Made by a program: the position numbers and the translations under genes
The notes under the pieces: generated by a model
What the model was told of the DNA's origin: nothing
Database searches by the model: none
What the model saw: the letters and a program-made list of their open reading frames with translations, nothing else
In this document: positions 13,615 to 23,808 of the stretch, piece after piece
How positions within the stretch are numbered: position 1 is the first letter of the stretch
Layout of the letters: the number at the start of each line of letters is the position of its first letter
Assembly: GCA_902362375.1 (NCBI GenBank)
Contig: CABIVS010000004.1
Location: forward strand, 62,001-126,000
Reading direction: 5' to 3'
DNA from: Bacteroidaceae bacterium
GTDB lineage: Bacteria > Bacteroidota > Bacteroidia > Bacteroidales > Bacteroidaceae
DNA: 64,000 nt

Positions 13615-16600
13615 TTATCCTTTTCCAGCTTTAGATTTTTCTTCCTCGCTCACTTTGATTTCTTCTTCAATCTGCCAGTCATGCGTCGGCCTGCTCTGCA
13701 CGGGACGCAAACGTTCCTGCAACCACTGGAAAGCGATAAACAAAGTAGGCACGATGAAGAGCAACGCCAGTGTACCGATGGTCATACCGCCTACTACACC
13801 CGTACCCAATGAACGGTTACCGTTGGCTCCTACTCCACTTGACATCATCAGCGGGAACAGACCGAAAATCATCGTCAACGCCGTCATCAAAATCGGACGC
13901 AGACGGGCTTTAGCCGCACTGACCGCAGAAGCAATCAGCCCCATGCCTGCTTTACGACGTTCAGCAGCATATTCCGTCAGCAAAATAGCCGTCTTCGCCA
14001 GCAGACCGATCAACATAATCAAACCTGTCTGCAGATAAATATTATTCTCCAGTCCGAACATCCGGGCGAAAAGGAAGCTACCCATCAATCCGCAAGGCAC
14101 ACTCAAAAGAACAGCGAACGGAATAATGAAGCTCTCGTAGAGCGCACTCAAAATAAGGTAAATCATCAGGAAGCAGATACCGAAGATAATCACTGTCGTA
14201 CCGCTTTGCTGGTTTTCCTCACGGGTGATACCTCCGTAATCATAGCCGTAACCTTTCGGAAGAGACTGTTCGGCAGTTTCCTGCACAGCCTTGATGGCGT
14301 CTCCCGTACTATATCCGTCGGCCGGCATCGCATTTACCGCAATGGAGTTGTACATATTGAAACGGCTCAATGATTCCGCACCGTAGCTACGGGTCAGCGT
14401 AACGAACTGGCTCAACGGCGCCATCTCTCCATTCGACATACGCACAAAAGCATTATCGAGCGAAGTTTCGTCCAAGCGGAACACCGGATCGGCCTGAATC
14501 ATGACACGGTACACTTTAGAGAAGCGGTTGAAATTGGACACATACTGCCCACCGTAATAACCGGACAGCGTACTCAACACAGCGTCGGGCGTGATACCTG
14601 CACGCTTACATTTAGCTGCATCCACCTCTACCGTCCACTGCGGATAGCGCACATCGAATGTCGAATAAGCCATCGAGATTTCAGGCCGCTGATTCAAGGC
14701 TCCCAAATATTGTTGGGTAGTGGTGAAGAACTCTTTCACATCACCGCCCATCTTATCCTGCATATGAAGTTCGAGTGCATTACCCATACCGTATCCCGGA
14801 ATCATACCCGGAGAGATGGCGAACACACTGGCATCCTTTATATCAGCCGTACGCGCATATACCTGACCGATCACCGACTGCACATTGTCCTCATCCCCCG
14901 GACGTTCGTCCCACGGTTTCAATTTGAGAATCAACATACCGAACGAACTACCCTGTCCTGCCAGCAATCCGTAACCCGCCACTTTCTGCACGTGTTTCAG
15001 TTGAGGTATTTCCATCAAGCGTTTTTCAATACGCCCCATCACTTCATTCGTTGTTGCCAGCGAACTGCCTGCCGCCGTACTCACATTAACAAAAACAACC
15101 CCTTGATCCTCGTCGGGTACCAGACTGGTCTTTGTGGTATTCATCAGGAACACAAGCAACACTACGGAACAAGCCAGCAAAGACCATGTCAGCCATCTGC
15201 GCTTGATAAAGAACAATACAATCGTCTTATATTTATCCACCATCACATCGAAAGCCGAATTGAAAGCCTTACGGAAACGTGCCGCAAAGTTGTTCTTCTG
15301 CGTTCCGTCTTCATTAATATAAGGTTTCAGCAGCAGTGCACACAAAGCCGGACTCAAAGTCAACGCATTGACTGCGGAAATACCCACCGCAACCGCCATC
15401 GTCAGACCGAACTGCGTATAAAACGTACCGGAAGTGCCGCCCATGAAGGACACCGGAATAAACACCGCCATAAACACCAGCGAAGAGGTGACAACGGCAT
15501 TACTGATTCCTTTCATAGCGTCGATACTTGCCATATACGATGACCTATAGCCCACATCGAACCGCGCCTGCACCGCCTCGACGACAATAATGGCATCATC
15601 CACCACCGTACCGATAACGAGCACCAACGCAAACAAAGTCAATAGGTTGATACTGAATCCGGCTATCGCCATGAAAGCAAACGTGCCCACCAGCGAAACT
15701 ACAATTCCAACCAGCGGAATCAACGTAGAACGGAAGTCCTGCAAAAAGACGTACACCACAAGGATAACCAATATGATAGCCTCAATCAATGTCTTCACTA
15801 CCTCATGAATGGAAGCGAACAGGAAGTCGTTGGAGCTCATCATCTGCGTCAGTTCCACTCCTTTCGGAAGCTCCTTGCGCGCCTCGTCGAGAAATTTGTC
15901 AATGTTCCGGTTTACTTCGGTCGCATTGGAACCCGCAGTCTGGAACACCATGCAGGATATACCCGGATGACCATCCATACCACCATGGTAAGCATAGCTG
16001 TCCTGTCCCAGTTGTATATCGGCAATATCCTTCAGTTTCAAAACCTCACCATTATCGGTAGAACGGATAACGATATCCCCGAATTCTTCAGGAGTAATCA
16101 AACGTCCCTTGTATTTCATCGTATACTGATACGTTTCATTGGAGTTCTCACCGAACGAACCGGTAGCCGATTCGATATTCTGCTCGGCAAGCACACCGGT
16201 AATATCAGACGGAATCAGTTTATACTGCGCCATCACATCCGGCTTCATCCAAACACGCATACTATATTCACCGCCCATAATCATCATATCGCCCACACCG
16301 GAGATACGAAGGATTTGAGGTTTCAGGTTGATGCTGATATAGTTGGACAGGAAGTTCTCGTCGTAACTCTCGTCCGGACTGGACAGGGAGAACATCTGCA
16401 AAATACTCGTCTGACGCTTGGAAGTGGTCACACCGACTTGGGTTACCTCCGCCGGAAGCTGCCCCGTAGCGCGCGATACACGGTTCTGCACATTGACAGC
16501 CGCCATATCGGGGTCTGTGCCCTGCTTAAAATAGACGGTGATGCTCACCGAACCGGCATTGGTGGCGGAAGAAGTCATGTAGGTCATGTCTTCCACTCCG

Positions 16601-16812
16601 TTGATCGCCTCTTCCAAAGGCGCAATAACACTCTTCTGCAATGTTTCCGCACTGGCGCCATAATAGGTGGTACTCACCATAATGGTAGGCGGAGCAATAT
16701 CAGGATACTGCTCAACGGGCAGAGTGAACAGCCCGATGATACCCACTACGACAATCGTGATAGAGATGACTGCCGATAATACGGGGCGTTCTATAAAGGT
16801 TCTTAAATTCAT
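13615..16812 (-). CDS. RND multidrug efflux transporter, AcrB/HAE1 type
   Basis: A 1065-residue inner-membrane proton/drug antiporter. The start MNLRTFIERPVLSAVISITI is the usual cytoplasmic lead into TM1. The proton-relay aspartates are in GTVVDDAIIVVEAV (about residue 405, TM4). Two large periplasmic porter loops and the repeated 12-TM layout are intact (for example LIGLLAKTAILLTEYAAERR before the second half's TM11-12). Length is normal. It works with the MFP upstream (18 bases away) and the OMP downstream. The C-terminus is charged (EEEIKVSEEEKSKAGKG). Likely substrates are lipophilic drugs, bile salts or dyes; specificity cannot be read from sequence. Confidence 0.97.
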   Translation of the reverse strand: MNLRTFIERPVLSAVISITIVVVGIIGLFTLPVEQYPDIAPPTIMVSTTYYGASAETLQKSVIAPLEEAINGVEDMTYMTSSATNAGSVSITVYFKQGTDPDMAAVNVQNRVSRATGQLPAEVTQVGVTTSKRQTSILQMFSLSSPDESYDENFLSNYISINLKPQILRISGVGDMMIMGGEYSMRVWMKPDVMAQYKLIPSDITGVLAEQNIESATGSFGENSNETYQYTMKYKGRLITPEEFGDIVIRSTDNGEVLKLKDIADIQLGQDSYAYHGGMDGHPGISCMVFQTAGSNATEVNRNIDKFLDEARKELPKGVELTQMMSSNDFLFASIHEVVKTLIEAIILVILVVYVFLQDFRSTLIPLVGIVVSLVGTFAFMAIAGFSINLLTLFALVLVIGTVVDDAIIVVEAVQARFDVGYRSSYMASIDAMKGISNAVVTSSLVFMAVFIPVSFMGGTSGTFYTQFGLTMAVAVGISAVNALTLSPALCALLLKPYINEDGTQKNNFAARFRKAFNSAFDVMVDKYKTIVLFFIKRRWLTWSLLACSVVLLVFLMNTTKTSLVPDEDQGVVFVNVSTAAGSSLATTNEVMGRIEKRLMEIPQLKHVQKVAGYGLLAGQGSSFGMLILKLKPWDERPGDEDNVQSVIGQVYARTADIKDASVFAISPGMIPGYGMGNALELHMQDKMGGDVKEFFTTTQQYLGALNQRPEISMAYSTFDVRYPQWTVEVDAAKCKRAGITPDAVLSTLSGYYGGQYVSNFNRFSKVYRVMIQADPVFRLDETSLDNAFVRMSNGEMAPLSQFVTLTRSYGAESLSRFNMYNSIAVNAMPADGYSTGDAIKAVQETAEQSLPKGYGYDYGGITREENQQSGTTVIIFGICFLMIYLILSALYESFIIPFAVLLSVPCGLMGSFLFARMFGLENNIYLQTGLIMLIGLLAKTAILLTEYAAERRKAGMGLIASAVSAAKARLRPILMTALTMIFGLFPLMMSSGVGANGNRSLGTGVVGGMTIGTLALLFIVPTLFIAFQWLQERLRPVQSRPTHDWQIEEEIKVSEEEKSKAGKG

Positions 16813-16830
16813 GAATGATTCCTCCTTGGT

Positions 16831-18024
16831 TTAATTTTCAGTAGTAGTTACCGGAGATGATGAAGCCTGGTCTGCTTGTGCTGCATCTGCCTGTGCTGCC
16901 GAAGCTGATGATGCCGTCTTTGCCTTGATAGGAGTGCCTTCACGAAGTAAACCTACTCCTTCTGCTACAATCACATCTCCCGGCGCCAACCCTTCATCTA
17001 CAATAAATTCACGGCCGCCATTGATGCGGGTCACTTGTACCTGACTCGATTGCGCCTTGCCGTCCACTACTTTATACACATATCTCTTATCTTGTATTTC
17101 GAAAGTGGCAGCCTGTGGAATGGTCAGTGCACCTGTTTTTTGAACAGGAACAATCACGTTCCCCGCACCACCGCTATGCAATAACCCTTCCTTGTTCGGG
17201 AAAACTGCACGTAGGCTGACCGTACCCGTCGAACGGTCGATCACTCCACTGATAGATTCAATCTGTCCCCGTTCGGAATAGGCTGATTTATCATTCAGTT
17301 GCAGGTCGATAGCAGGCATATTTTTCAGTGCTTCCTCTTTAGAACCATATTGACGGATCAGTCCCAGTAATTGGTTTTCCGTCATGGAGAAGTAGACGTA
17401 CATATCCGAATTGTCGGAAACGGTAGTCAACGGCTGGGCAAGAGCGGAACTTACCAAAGCTCCTACACGGTAAGGCAACGTGCCTACCACTCCGTCGGCC
17501 GGACTTTTCACAACCGTATAAGAAAGATTATTGCGGGCGCTCACTTCCTGCGCCTTGGCCTGTGCCAACTGTGCTTTGGCAGCCAACAGGGAGTTTTTTG
17601 CCGTACTCAAATCGAAAGAGGAAACTACATTCTCTTTATACAGTTCCTCTTTACTGTCATACGTCAGTTGCGCCGTAGCCAGAGAGGCTTTGGCTGATTC
17701 AACGTTTGCCACTGCCGTCTGCAAAGCAGCTTCATACGGCACTTGGTCGATGATGAACAATGTCTGTCCGTTCTTTACGCGCTGGCCTTCCGTCACGCAG
17801 ACTTTAGTCAGCGTACCACTTACCTGGGGATAAATATCAATATCCTGACGTCCGCGGATGGTCGCCGAGTAGGTGCTCGAAATCATCCGGTCGACCGGAG
17901 AAACGGTCATCACTTCGTATTCTGTTTCCATTTGTGCCGGAGGAGCTTGTTTACAGCCCGTAGCAACTACCACACAGCAGAGCAACAATAGCCCTTGCTT
18001 CACTTTACATACCTTTTTACTCAT
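16831..18024 (-). CDS. RND periplasmic adaptor (membrane-fusion protein)
   Basis: 397 residues. The lipoprotein signal has a lipobox ending VVVATGC (Cys24). Biotinyl-lipoyl-like halves flank an alpha-hairpin: SGTLTKVCVTEGQRVKNGQT, the hairpin VANVESAKASLATAQLTYDS and ELYKENVVSSFDLSTAKNSL, then VVKSPADGVVGTLPYRVGAL. The beta-barrel and membrane-proximal domains follow. The C-terminal tail is low-complexity Ala/Ser/Gln. It bridges the RND transporter to the outer-membrane duct and is first in the operon. Transcription starts from a -7 box at 18058-18065, with the AraC gene divergent. Confidence 0.95.
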   Translation of the reverse strand: MSKKVCKVKQGLLLLCCVVVATGCKQAPPAQMETEYEVMTVSPVDRMISSTYSATIRGRQDIDIYPQVSGTLTKVCVTEGQRVKNGQTLFIIDQVPYEAALQTAVANVESAKASLATAQLTYDSKEELYKENVVSSFDLSTAKNSLLAAKAQLAQAKAQEVSARNNLSYTVVKSPADGVVGTLPYRVGALVSSALAQPLTTVSDNSDMYVYFSMTENQLLGLIRQYGSKEEALKNMPAIDLQLNDKSAYSERGQIESISGVIDRSTGTVSLRAVFPNKEGLLHSGGAGNVIVPVQKTGALTIPQAATFEIQDKRYVYKVVDGKAQSSQVQVTRINGGREFIVDEGLAPGDVIVAEGVGLLREGTPIKAKTASSASAAQADAAQADQASSSPVTTTEN

Positions 18025-18057
18025 TTTCTGTTACCTATTAAATATTTTTGAACGCGG

Positions 18058-18065
18058 CAAAGGTA
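18058..18065 (-). promoter_or_regulatory. -7 promoter box for the efflux operon
   Basis: The minus strand reads TACCTTTG, 34 bases upstream of the adaptor start codon. The 157-bp divergent gap between this gene and the AraC gene contains both promoters. Confidence 0.65.
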
Positions 18066-18153
18066 GACTGTTTTCTTCATTGAAAACTGGACATAGTGTA
18101 TTCAGTTTTGTTCATTTTTGGAACATTAAAACCGATATTTAGTGAAAAAGTCC

Positions 18154-18161
18154 TATTTTTG
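18154..18161 (+). promoter_or_regulatory. -7 promoter box for the AraC regulator
   Basis: TATTTTTG fits TAnnTTTG, 21 bases before the ATG at 18182. Confidence 0.55.
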
Positions 18162-18181
18162 TACCCAAAATAAGAAGAACA

Positions 18182-19030
18182 ATGGAACAAAAAAACTCTA
18201 ACCTAGCCATCCTCCGTGAACCGTTCGTTGCCGGAATGGACGAAAACCTGTCGCCAATTATGCATCGCCTGTGGAAACTGGAAGGGGGTGCCATCTATTT
18301 TTGCAGAAGCGGGTGGGCCCATGTCACGATCGACTTGAAGGACTATGAAATAGTAGAAAATACTCAAATCGTGCTTTTGCCGGGAACGATTATCCGTATC
18401 AACGGCAGCAGCAGCGATTTCACTGCTTCTTTCTTCGGATTTCCCAAAGAAATGTTTCGCGAAGCCTGCCTGCGGTTCGAACCGATTTTCTTCCGGTTCA
18501 TGAAAGAAAAACCATGCTATAAACTACCGGAAGAAAATACCGGAGCCATCAACAGCTTGATACATGCCGCAATGGTCATATACAACGACCGTGAAAACCG
18601 CTTCCGTAACCAGATTGCCAAAAATCACCTCCAATCGTTTATGCTGAATATCTATGATAAGTGCTACCGCCACTTCGACCGTCAGGAAATTGAAGGAGGA
18701 AGCCGGCAGGATGAAATCTTCAAGAATTTCATCGCACTGGTACACGAAAACTGCATTTCTCAACGAGAAGTGACTTTCTATGCCAACAAACTGTGCATCT
18801 CCACCAAATACCTGACAGGTATCTGCAAAAGCGTGACGCGCGACTCCGCCAAAAAGATTATTGACGACTTTGCCATCCTCGAAATCAAAGTATTGCTCCA
18901 ATCCACCGAACTGACCATTCAGGAGATAGCCGACCAACTTGGTTTTCCCGACCAGTCGTATTTGGGGAGGTACTTCAAGCGGCACGAGGGGATGTCGCCG
19001 AAGGAATATCAGAGTAAGTATTCTATGTAA
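18182..19030 (+). CDS. AraC-family transcriptional regulator, divergent to the efflux operon
   Basis: 282 residues. The N-terminal sensor is beta-rich and cupin-like (TQIVLLPGTIIRINGSSSDF). A C-terminal double HTH covers about residues 180-282: VTFYANKLCISTKYLTGICK, and the second helix pair ELTIQEIADQLGFPDQSYLG, ending RYFKRHEGMSPKEYQSKY, the AraC signature. It is divergent from the MFP gene, so it probably controls the pump, giving this operon two candidate regulators (AraC divergent and TetR at the 3' end). It shares architecture with the AraC gene at 54345, including the PG(T/S)II motif in the sensor. Confidence 0.92.
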   Translation: MEQKNSNLAILREPFVAGMDENLSPIMHRLWKLEGGAIYFCRSGWAHVTIDLKDYEIVENTQIVLLPGTIIRINGSSSDFTASFFGFPKEMFREACLRFEPIFFRFMKEKPCYKLPEENTGAINSLIHAAMVIYNDRENRFRNQIAKNHLQSFMLNIYDKCYRHFDRQEIEGGSRQDEIFKNFIALVHENCISQREVTFYANKLCISTKYLTGICKSVTRDSAKKIIDDFAILEIKVLLQSTELTIQEIADQLGFPDQSYLGRYFKRHEGMSPKEYQSKYSM

Positions 19031-19056
19031 TAAAAAAACAAAAATAGCACAGATAG

Positions 19057-19097
19057 GCGAGCGTGGTGTATTTTTTCTGCCTATACACCACCGCGCC
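19057..19097. terminator. Hairpin between convergent genes (araC / DUF1016)
   Basis: GCGTGGTGTA pairs with TACACCACCGC across a T-rich loop of about 13 bases. It could terminate both flanking genes, although the T-tract is in the loop and not after the stem. Confidence 0.45.
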
Positions 19098-19101
19098 TGA
19101 A

Positions 19102-20184
19102 TTACTCTGTACTTTCATTGTCCTGTAATCCCTGATAAAGCCTACTTTCCAGTTCTTCGATGGAAGGCAATCCAGATTTTATATCTTGAGGGATTGATTT
19201 ACCCAACTCATAATCAGAAATACCTATTGGTTTGTGCACGTCACGTAAAGCATATTCAGCCATAATACGATCTTTGTTCTGGCAAAGAAGTAAACCAATC
19301 GTCTGATTATCCCCTTCCCGACAAAGAATATCATCTACAGCGGAACAATAGAAATTCAGTTTGCCGATATATTCGGGCTGAAAGTCACCTTTTTTTAACT
19401 CCACGACTAAATATCTGTGCATAAACACATTGTACATAAGGATGTCAATATAGAAATCATTGCCGGACACTTCGATGTGATATTGTCTACCCATGAAGGC
19501 GAAGCCTGCTCCCATTTCGAGAAGGAACTTTTCAATATGTTTAACCAACCCTAACTCTACATCTCTTTCGTTGTATTCGTCAGTGAAAGTCAGCATATCA
19601 AAGATATAGGGGTCTTTTAAGGTTTCTTTTACCTGCTTGGCTTGTATTTCAGGAAGAGTGGTATCGAAGTTGTTTGCCAATGCTCCGTAGGTATGGTAGT
19701 AGTCCTGATTGATCGCTTCGATTAAGAAATTACGACTCCAGCCACTCTTTAAACATTGAATCATATACCAATAGCGAGCTTTCAGGTCCTTTACCCGTTG
19801 TATTAAAATGATGTTGTGTGACCAGCTTAATTGCTTTATCGGCAATACTATGGAAGCTGCCTGCAAATGCGCAACCGCTGGTTGCGCATTTGTAAGTTGC
19901 TGATTATATTCATTATAGAATTGAATCATCACCTGACAGTTTCTTTTTGAGAAGCCCTTCACTTTCGGATAATCATTCTTCAGGTCATTGGCAAGCTGTT
20001 CAAGCGCATTGTTTCCCCAGCCTATCTGTTTCTGGCTTTCACAAAGAAGTTTGCCGATGTCCCAATACATAGAAAGCATTTCTTCATTAGCAGAGTAAAT
20101 CGCTTTTTTTTGTGCGAGTGCCACCCGTGCCTTGACTTGTTTAAGCAAAGTAGCGTAGTTAAATATACTATTCTGAATTTCCAT
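19102..20184 (-). CDS. DUF1016/YhcG-type PD-(D/E)XK nuclease
   Basis: 360 residues with the two-part YhcG layout. The N-terminal helical domain includes EEMLSMYWDIGKLLCESQKQ and VKGFSKRNCQVMIQFYNEYN. The C-terminal nuclease domain reads EVSGNDFYIDILMYNVFMHR then YLVVELKKGDFQPEYIGKLN, with D and E-x-K as PD-(D/E)XK catalytic residues. Family members are scattered, often in defence or restriction-modification islands. Here it is a lone gene with a possible promoter at 20290-20297. Substrate and role are unproven; a nucleic-acid hydrolase is the safe reading. Confidence 0.9.
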   Translation of the reverse strand: MEIQNSIFNYATLLKQVKARVALAQKKAIYSANEEMLSMYWDIGKLLCESQKQIGWGNNALEQLANDLKNDYPKVKGFSKRNCQVMIQFYNEYNQQLTNAQPAVAHLQAASIVLPIKQLSWSHNIILIQRVKDLKARYWYMIQCLKSGWSRNFLIEAINQDYYHTYGALANNFDTTLPEIQAKQVKETLKDPYIFDMLTFTDEYNERDVELGLVKHIEKFLLEMGAGFAFMGRQYHIEVSGNDFYIDILMYNVFMHRYLVVELKKGDFQPEYIGKLNFYCSAVDDILCREGDNQTIGLLLCQNKDRIMAEYALRDVHKPIGISDYELGKSIPQDIKSGLPSIEELESRLYQGLQDNESTE

Positions 20185-20540
20185 TAATTATTTTTCATTT
20201 TAGATTAAAGACATTATAGGTTATTCCTACCCAAACATCATTCAGCCGATTGCCCCAAAGCAAAGAAACCTTTCTTCATAATAAAGTGACAAATATAATG
20301 ATAATTAAAGAATTACGGATGTACTATCCGATAAATCTGTTTGCTTTTTCCGCCATGTCACAACTTCTGTCACAAGAACAAACGGATTATACTAATTAGT
20401 GTTTACGACACAACACAGATTGTTAACAGATCTGTAATACTATCTTAATCTGCCTTGTATTCCTTTGCACCGTGAAACAAAACACTGGTGTGAATAACTT
20501 TATTGCATTTAATAAATTTAAAGAAGCAAGGTAAAAGATT
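20185..20540. other. 356-bp divergent intergenic region with promoters
   Basis: It contains a minus-strand TATATTTG (-7 box, 20290-20297) for the DUF1016 gene. On the plus side the best candidate for the susC promoter is TTCCTTTG (20460-20467), a one-base mismatch to TAnnTTTG. A perfect palindrome, ACAGATCTGT (20426-20435), lies 24 bases before it and is a possible regulator site. No gene is seen. Confidence 0.5.
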
Positions 20541-23500
20541 ATGAAAAGAAACAAATGGCTGCTTTCTCTGTCGATTGGGCTCTTGTGCTGTGGCTCTGCA
20601 TACGCACAGACAACAGTGAAAGGAAAAATAACGAGTGAAGGTGGGGAACCGTTAATCGGGGCTACCGTAGCTGTGAAAAATTCGACAGACGGCACGGTGA
20701 CCGACATTGATGGAAACTACTCCCTGAAGACTAAAAAAACATTGACTCAAAAGGATTTGCTTGTATTCAGTTATGTAGGATATAAAACGCTACAGAAGAA
20801 CTATGCAGGCAACACGATGAATGTTAAACTGGCAGAAGAGTCGCAACAACTGAATGATGTGGTGGTGACTGCCTTGGGGATTAAACGTGAAGAAAAAGGA
20901 TTGGGATATGCCACGGAAACCGTGAAAGGGGATATGATTACGAGCGCCCTGCCCACCAACTGGTCGACGGCACTGAACGGTAAGGTAGCCGGATTGAGTG
21001 TTATCTCTTCCGGTGGCCCGCTCAATTCGAGCCGTATCTCGCTGCGGGGGGACGTCTCGCTGAACCAGAACGGAAATGACGCATTGGTGGTAGTGGACGG
21101 TGTACCGATGAGTAGTCCGATGACCAATCCGGGTGTTGCCTACGGTGCAGGTTCAAACAGCGAACTTTCCGTGGACTATGGTAACGGATTCTCCGACATC
21201 AATCCGGATGATATCGAAAGCATCCAAGTATTAAAAGGAGCCAGTGCGACAGCCTTGTACGGTACGCGTGCAGCCAATGGCGTGATTATGGTGACTACCA
21301 AATCGGGAGCGGGTGCACCCAAAGGTATCGGTGTGTCTTACAGCGGTAATTTCAGTATTGACGATGTGATGAGATGGCCCGATTACCAGTATGAATTCGG
21401 ACAGGGATTGCCGAGTAATATCGGTCCGGCAGGTTCTATCTACGAAGGCCAGCCCTATTACTCTTACGGGAAAGCGGAAGACGGCAGTTACGCAAGCACC
21501 AGCGGAACCAGTAGCGCCTACGGAGCACGCTTCGACGCCAACAGGTTGTTCTACCAATATGACCCTGTGACACAGGATCGTGCTTCTGTAGCCACTCCCT
21601 GGGTAGCGTACAAAAACAACCGCAAAGATTTGTTCCAAACGGGATATACCCTGACCAACTCGGTAGCCTTGACCGGAAAATCCGACCGGGGCAGCGTGCG
21701 GGCGTCCATCACCCACACCAAGAACGAATGGATTCTCCCCAATACAGGTTTCCAGCGTATCACCGCCATGATTTCCGCCCAACAGCAGATTTCGAGGGCA
21801 CTGCGCATTAATTTCAAGTCGAGTTATACGTACCGCAAGCTCAACAACACGCCTGCACTGGGATATAACAGTAATTCTATCTCCTACTTCCTTATCTTCC
21901 AGAATCCGAATGTCAACCTCGACTGGTTGCGTCCGATGTGGCGTACCGGACAGGAAAATGTGAAACAGCTCCAACCGTACAGCTCATTTATCGGAAACCC
22001 GTATGTCATTCTGTACGAATCTGAAAATCCTTCGGAGAAACACAGTAATGTATCATCCGTTTCTGCCAATCTGCGCATCAACAGTAAATTCGATTTCATG
22101 ATCCGGTCCGGTATCCAGTTGTCAGCAGACCAACGCGAACAGCATCGTCCTATCAGTGACGTGGTTTTCGGAAACGGATTTTTCAAGAAGCAGAATGTGT
22201 TCGATTATGAATTAAACAGCGATGCTTTATTTACTTACCATGATTCATTCGCCAACGGATTGCGTGTCAACGCTTCGGCAGGTGGAAACATGATGCAACA
22301 AAGCTACGATATGTTGGCTGCCTCGGTGGTAGGATTGATTACGCCGGGAGTATACAAACTGGCAAACGGCGTTTCCAACCCGAACGTGCAGACGGTTATC
22401 AAAAAGAAAGCGTTGAACAGTCTTTATTTCACGGCCAATTTCTCGTATAAGGATAAACTGTTTCTCGATGTCACCGGGCGCAATGACTGGTCGTCTACCC
22501 TGCCGAAAAGCAACCGTTCTTTCTTCTATCCGTCGGTCAGCGTCAGTGCAGTGATGAACGAGTGGTTCACGTTGCCGGAACAGATCAGTCTGTTGAAAGT
22601 GAGAGGTTCGCTGGCACAGGTCGGCAACGACACAGACCCTTACAAGACATCGCCCTATTATGGCACAAGCGATTTTCCCGGATCGGCCATCGTATCTTCT
22701 ACGCTCTATAATCAGGATTTCAAACCGGAGATTTCGACTAATTACGAAACGGGATTCGACTTCCGTATGTTTCACAACCGCATCGGACTCGATTTCACGT
22801 TCTACTATAACCGCACCAAAAACCAGATTCTGGATGCTCCGATGGACCCTACCACAGGTTACAGCAAAGCTACCATCAATTCGGGATGTGTCCGCAACCG
22901 CGGTTACGAAATCCAGTTGGACGTTACTCCGGTAGTCAGCAGGGATTTCCGCTGGAACGCTACTTTCACTTGGTCTAAGAACGAGAACCGGATTCTCTCA
23001 CTGGCGGAAGGGGCGGATGAGAACCAGTTAATCAGCAGTATCGGCGATGTGTCTATCATCGGACGTGTGGGTGGAACCACGGGCGACCTCTGGGGATATA
23101 AACTGGTACGCGACCCGGAAGGAAATGTGGTCATCAACGACAACGGATTGCCCGAACGTTCGGGAGAGATCGAATACGTCGGCACGGCCTATCCGAAATG
23201 GAAAGCCGGACTGTACAACGAATTTTCTTACAAGAACTTCACGCTTAGCATCCTGCTCGACGGACAGGTGGGAGGTAAGATGTACTCGCACTCGCACCAC
23301 AAAATGACGCAACAGGGAAAACTGCAACATACCCTGAACGGACGTCTGCCGGGAACGGAATTTTATATGTCGAAAGACGACCCGCGCATCGCTGCCGCCG
23401 GACTTTCACCACAAGACGGGATGTACATGATTGCCCCGGGAACGGTGAAGAACGATGACGGAACTTACTCGCCAAACACCAAAGTGGTGACCGTGGAAAG

Positions 23501-23798
23501 TTATTATAAGGAATACTACCGGATGGCAAATGTGGAAACTAACACGTTCGACACTTCATTCCTCAAGCTGCGCGAAATGAGACTGGAGTACAAGTTGCCG
23601 AACAGTACACTGAAGAAAACACCGTTCAGCAAAGCATCGGTGGCACTCTACGCACGCAACCTATTCTGTATCACCGACTATCCTTTGTTCGACCCCGAAT
23701 CTGCCGCCCTCAACGGAAGTTCGATGGTGACCGGTGTGGAGACGGGCTCACTGCCTACGGCACGCACTTTCGGACTGAATATTAACGTATCTTTTTAA
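20541..23798 (+). CDS. SusC/RagA-type TonB-linked outer-membrane transporter
   Basis: 1085 residues. A signal peptide (to about AYAQ, residue 23) leads into a carboxypeptidase-regulatory-like domain: [30 protein letters not shown] TonB-box-like stretch and plug follow ([59 protein letters not shown]), then a 22-strand barrel ending in Phe (NINVSF). There is no STN domain, so it is not signalling through an anti-sigma factor. It pairs with the SusD ten bases downstream. The substrate is not obvious; a phosphoesterase instead of a glycosidase follows. Confidence 0.96.
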   Translation: MKRNKWLLSLSIGLLCCGSAYAQTTVKGKITSEGGEPLIGATVAVKNSTDGTVTDIDGNYSLKTKKTLTQKDLLVFSYVGYKTLQKNYAGNTMNVKLAEESQQLNDVVVTALGIKREEKGLGYATETVKGDMITSALPTNWSTALNGKVAGLSVISSGGPLNSSRISLRGDVSLNQNGNDALVVVDGVPMSSPMTNPGVAYGAGSNSELSVDYGNGFSDINPDDIESIQVLKGASATALYGTRAANGVIMVTTKSGAGAPKGIGVSYSGNFSIDDVMRWPDYQYEFGQGLPSNIGPAGSIYEGQPYYSYGKAEDGSYASTSGTSSAYGARFDANRLFYQYDPVTQDRASVATPWVAYKNNRKDLFQTGYTLTNSVALTGKSDRGSVRASITHTKNEWILPNTGFQRITAMISAQQQISRALRINFKSSYTYRKLNNTPALGYNSNSISYFLIFQNPNVNLDWLRPMWRTGQENVKQLQPYSSFIGNPYVILYESENPSEKHSNVSSVSANLRINSKFDFMIRSGIQLSADQREQHRPISDVVFGNGFFKKQNVFDYELNSDALFTYHDSFANGLRVNASAGGNMMQQSYDMLAASVVGLITPGVYKLANGVSNPNVQTVIKKKALNSLYFTANFSYKDKLFLDVTGRNDWSSTLPKSNRSFFYPSVSVSAVMNEWFTLPEQISLLKVRGSLAQVGNDTDPYKTSPYYGTSDFPGSAIVSSTLYNQDFKPEISTNYETGFDFRMFHNRIGLDFTFYYNRTKNQILDAPMDPTTGYSKATINSGCVRNRGYEIQLDVTPVVSRDFRWNATFTWSKNENRILSLAEGADENQLISSIGDVSIIGRVGGTTGDLWGYKLVRDPEGNVVINDNGLPERSGEIEYVGTAYPKWKAGLYNEFSYKNFTLSILLDGQVGGKMYSHSHHKMTQQGKLQHTLNGRLPGTEFYMSKDDPRIAAAGLSPQDGMYMIAPGTVKNDDGTYSPNTKVVTVESYYKEYYRMANVETNTFDTSFLKLREMRLEYKLPNSTLKKTPFSKASVALYARNLFCITDYPLFDPESAALNGSSMVTGVETGSLPTARTFGLNINVSF

Positions 23799-23808
23799 AC
23801 ACTGACTT

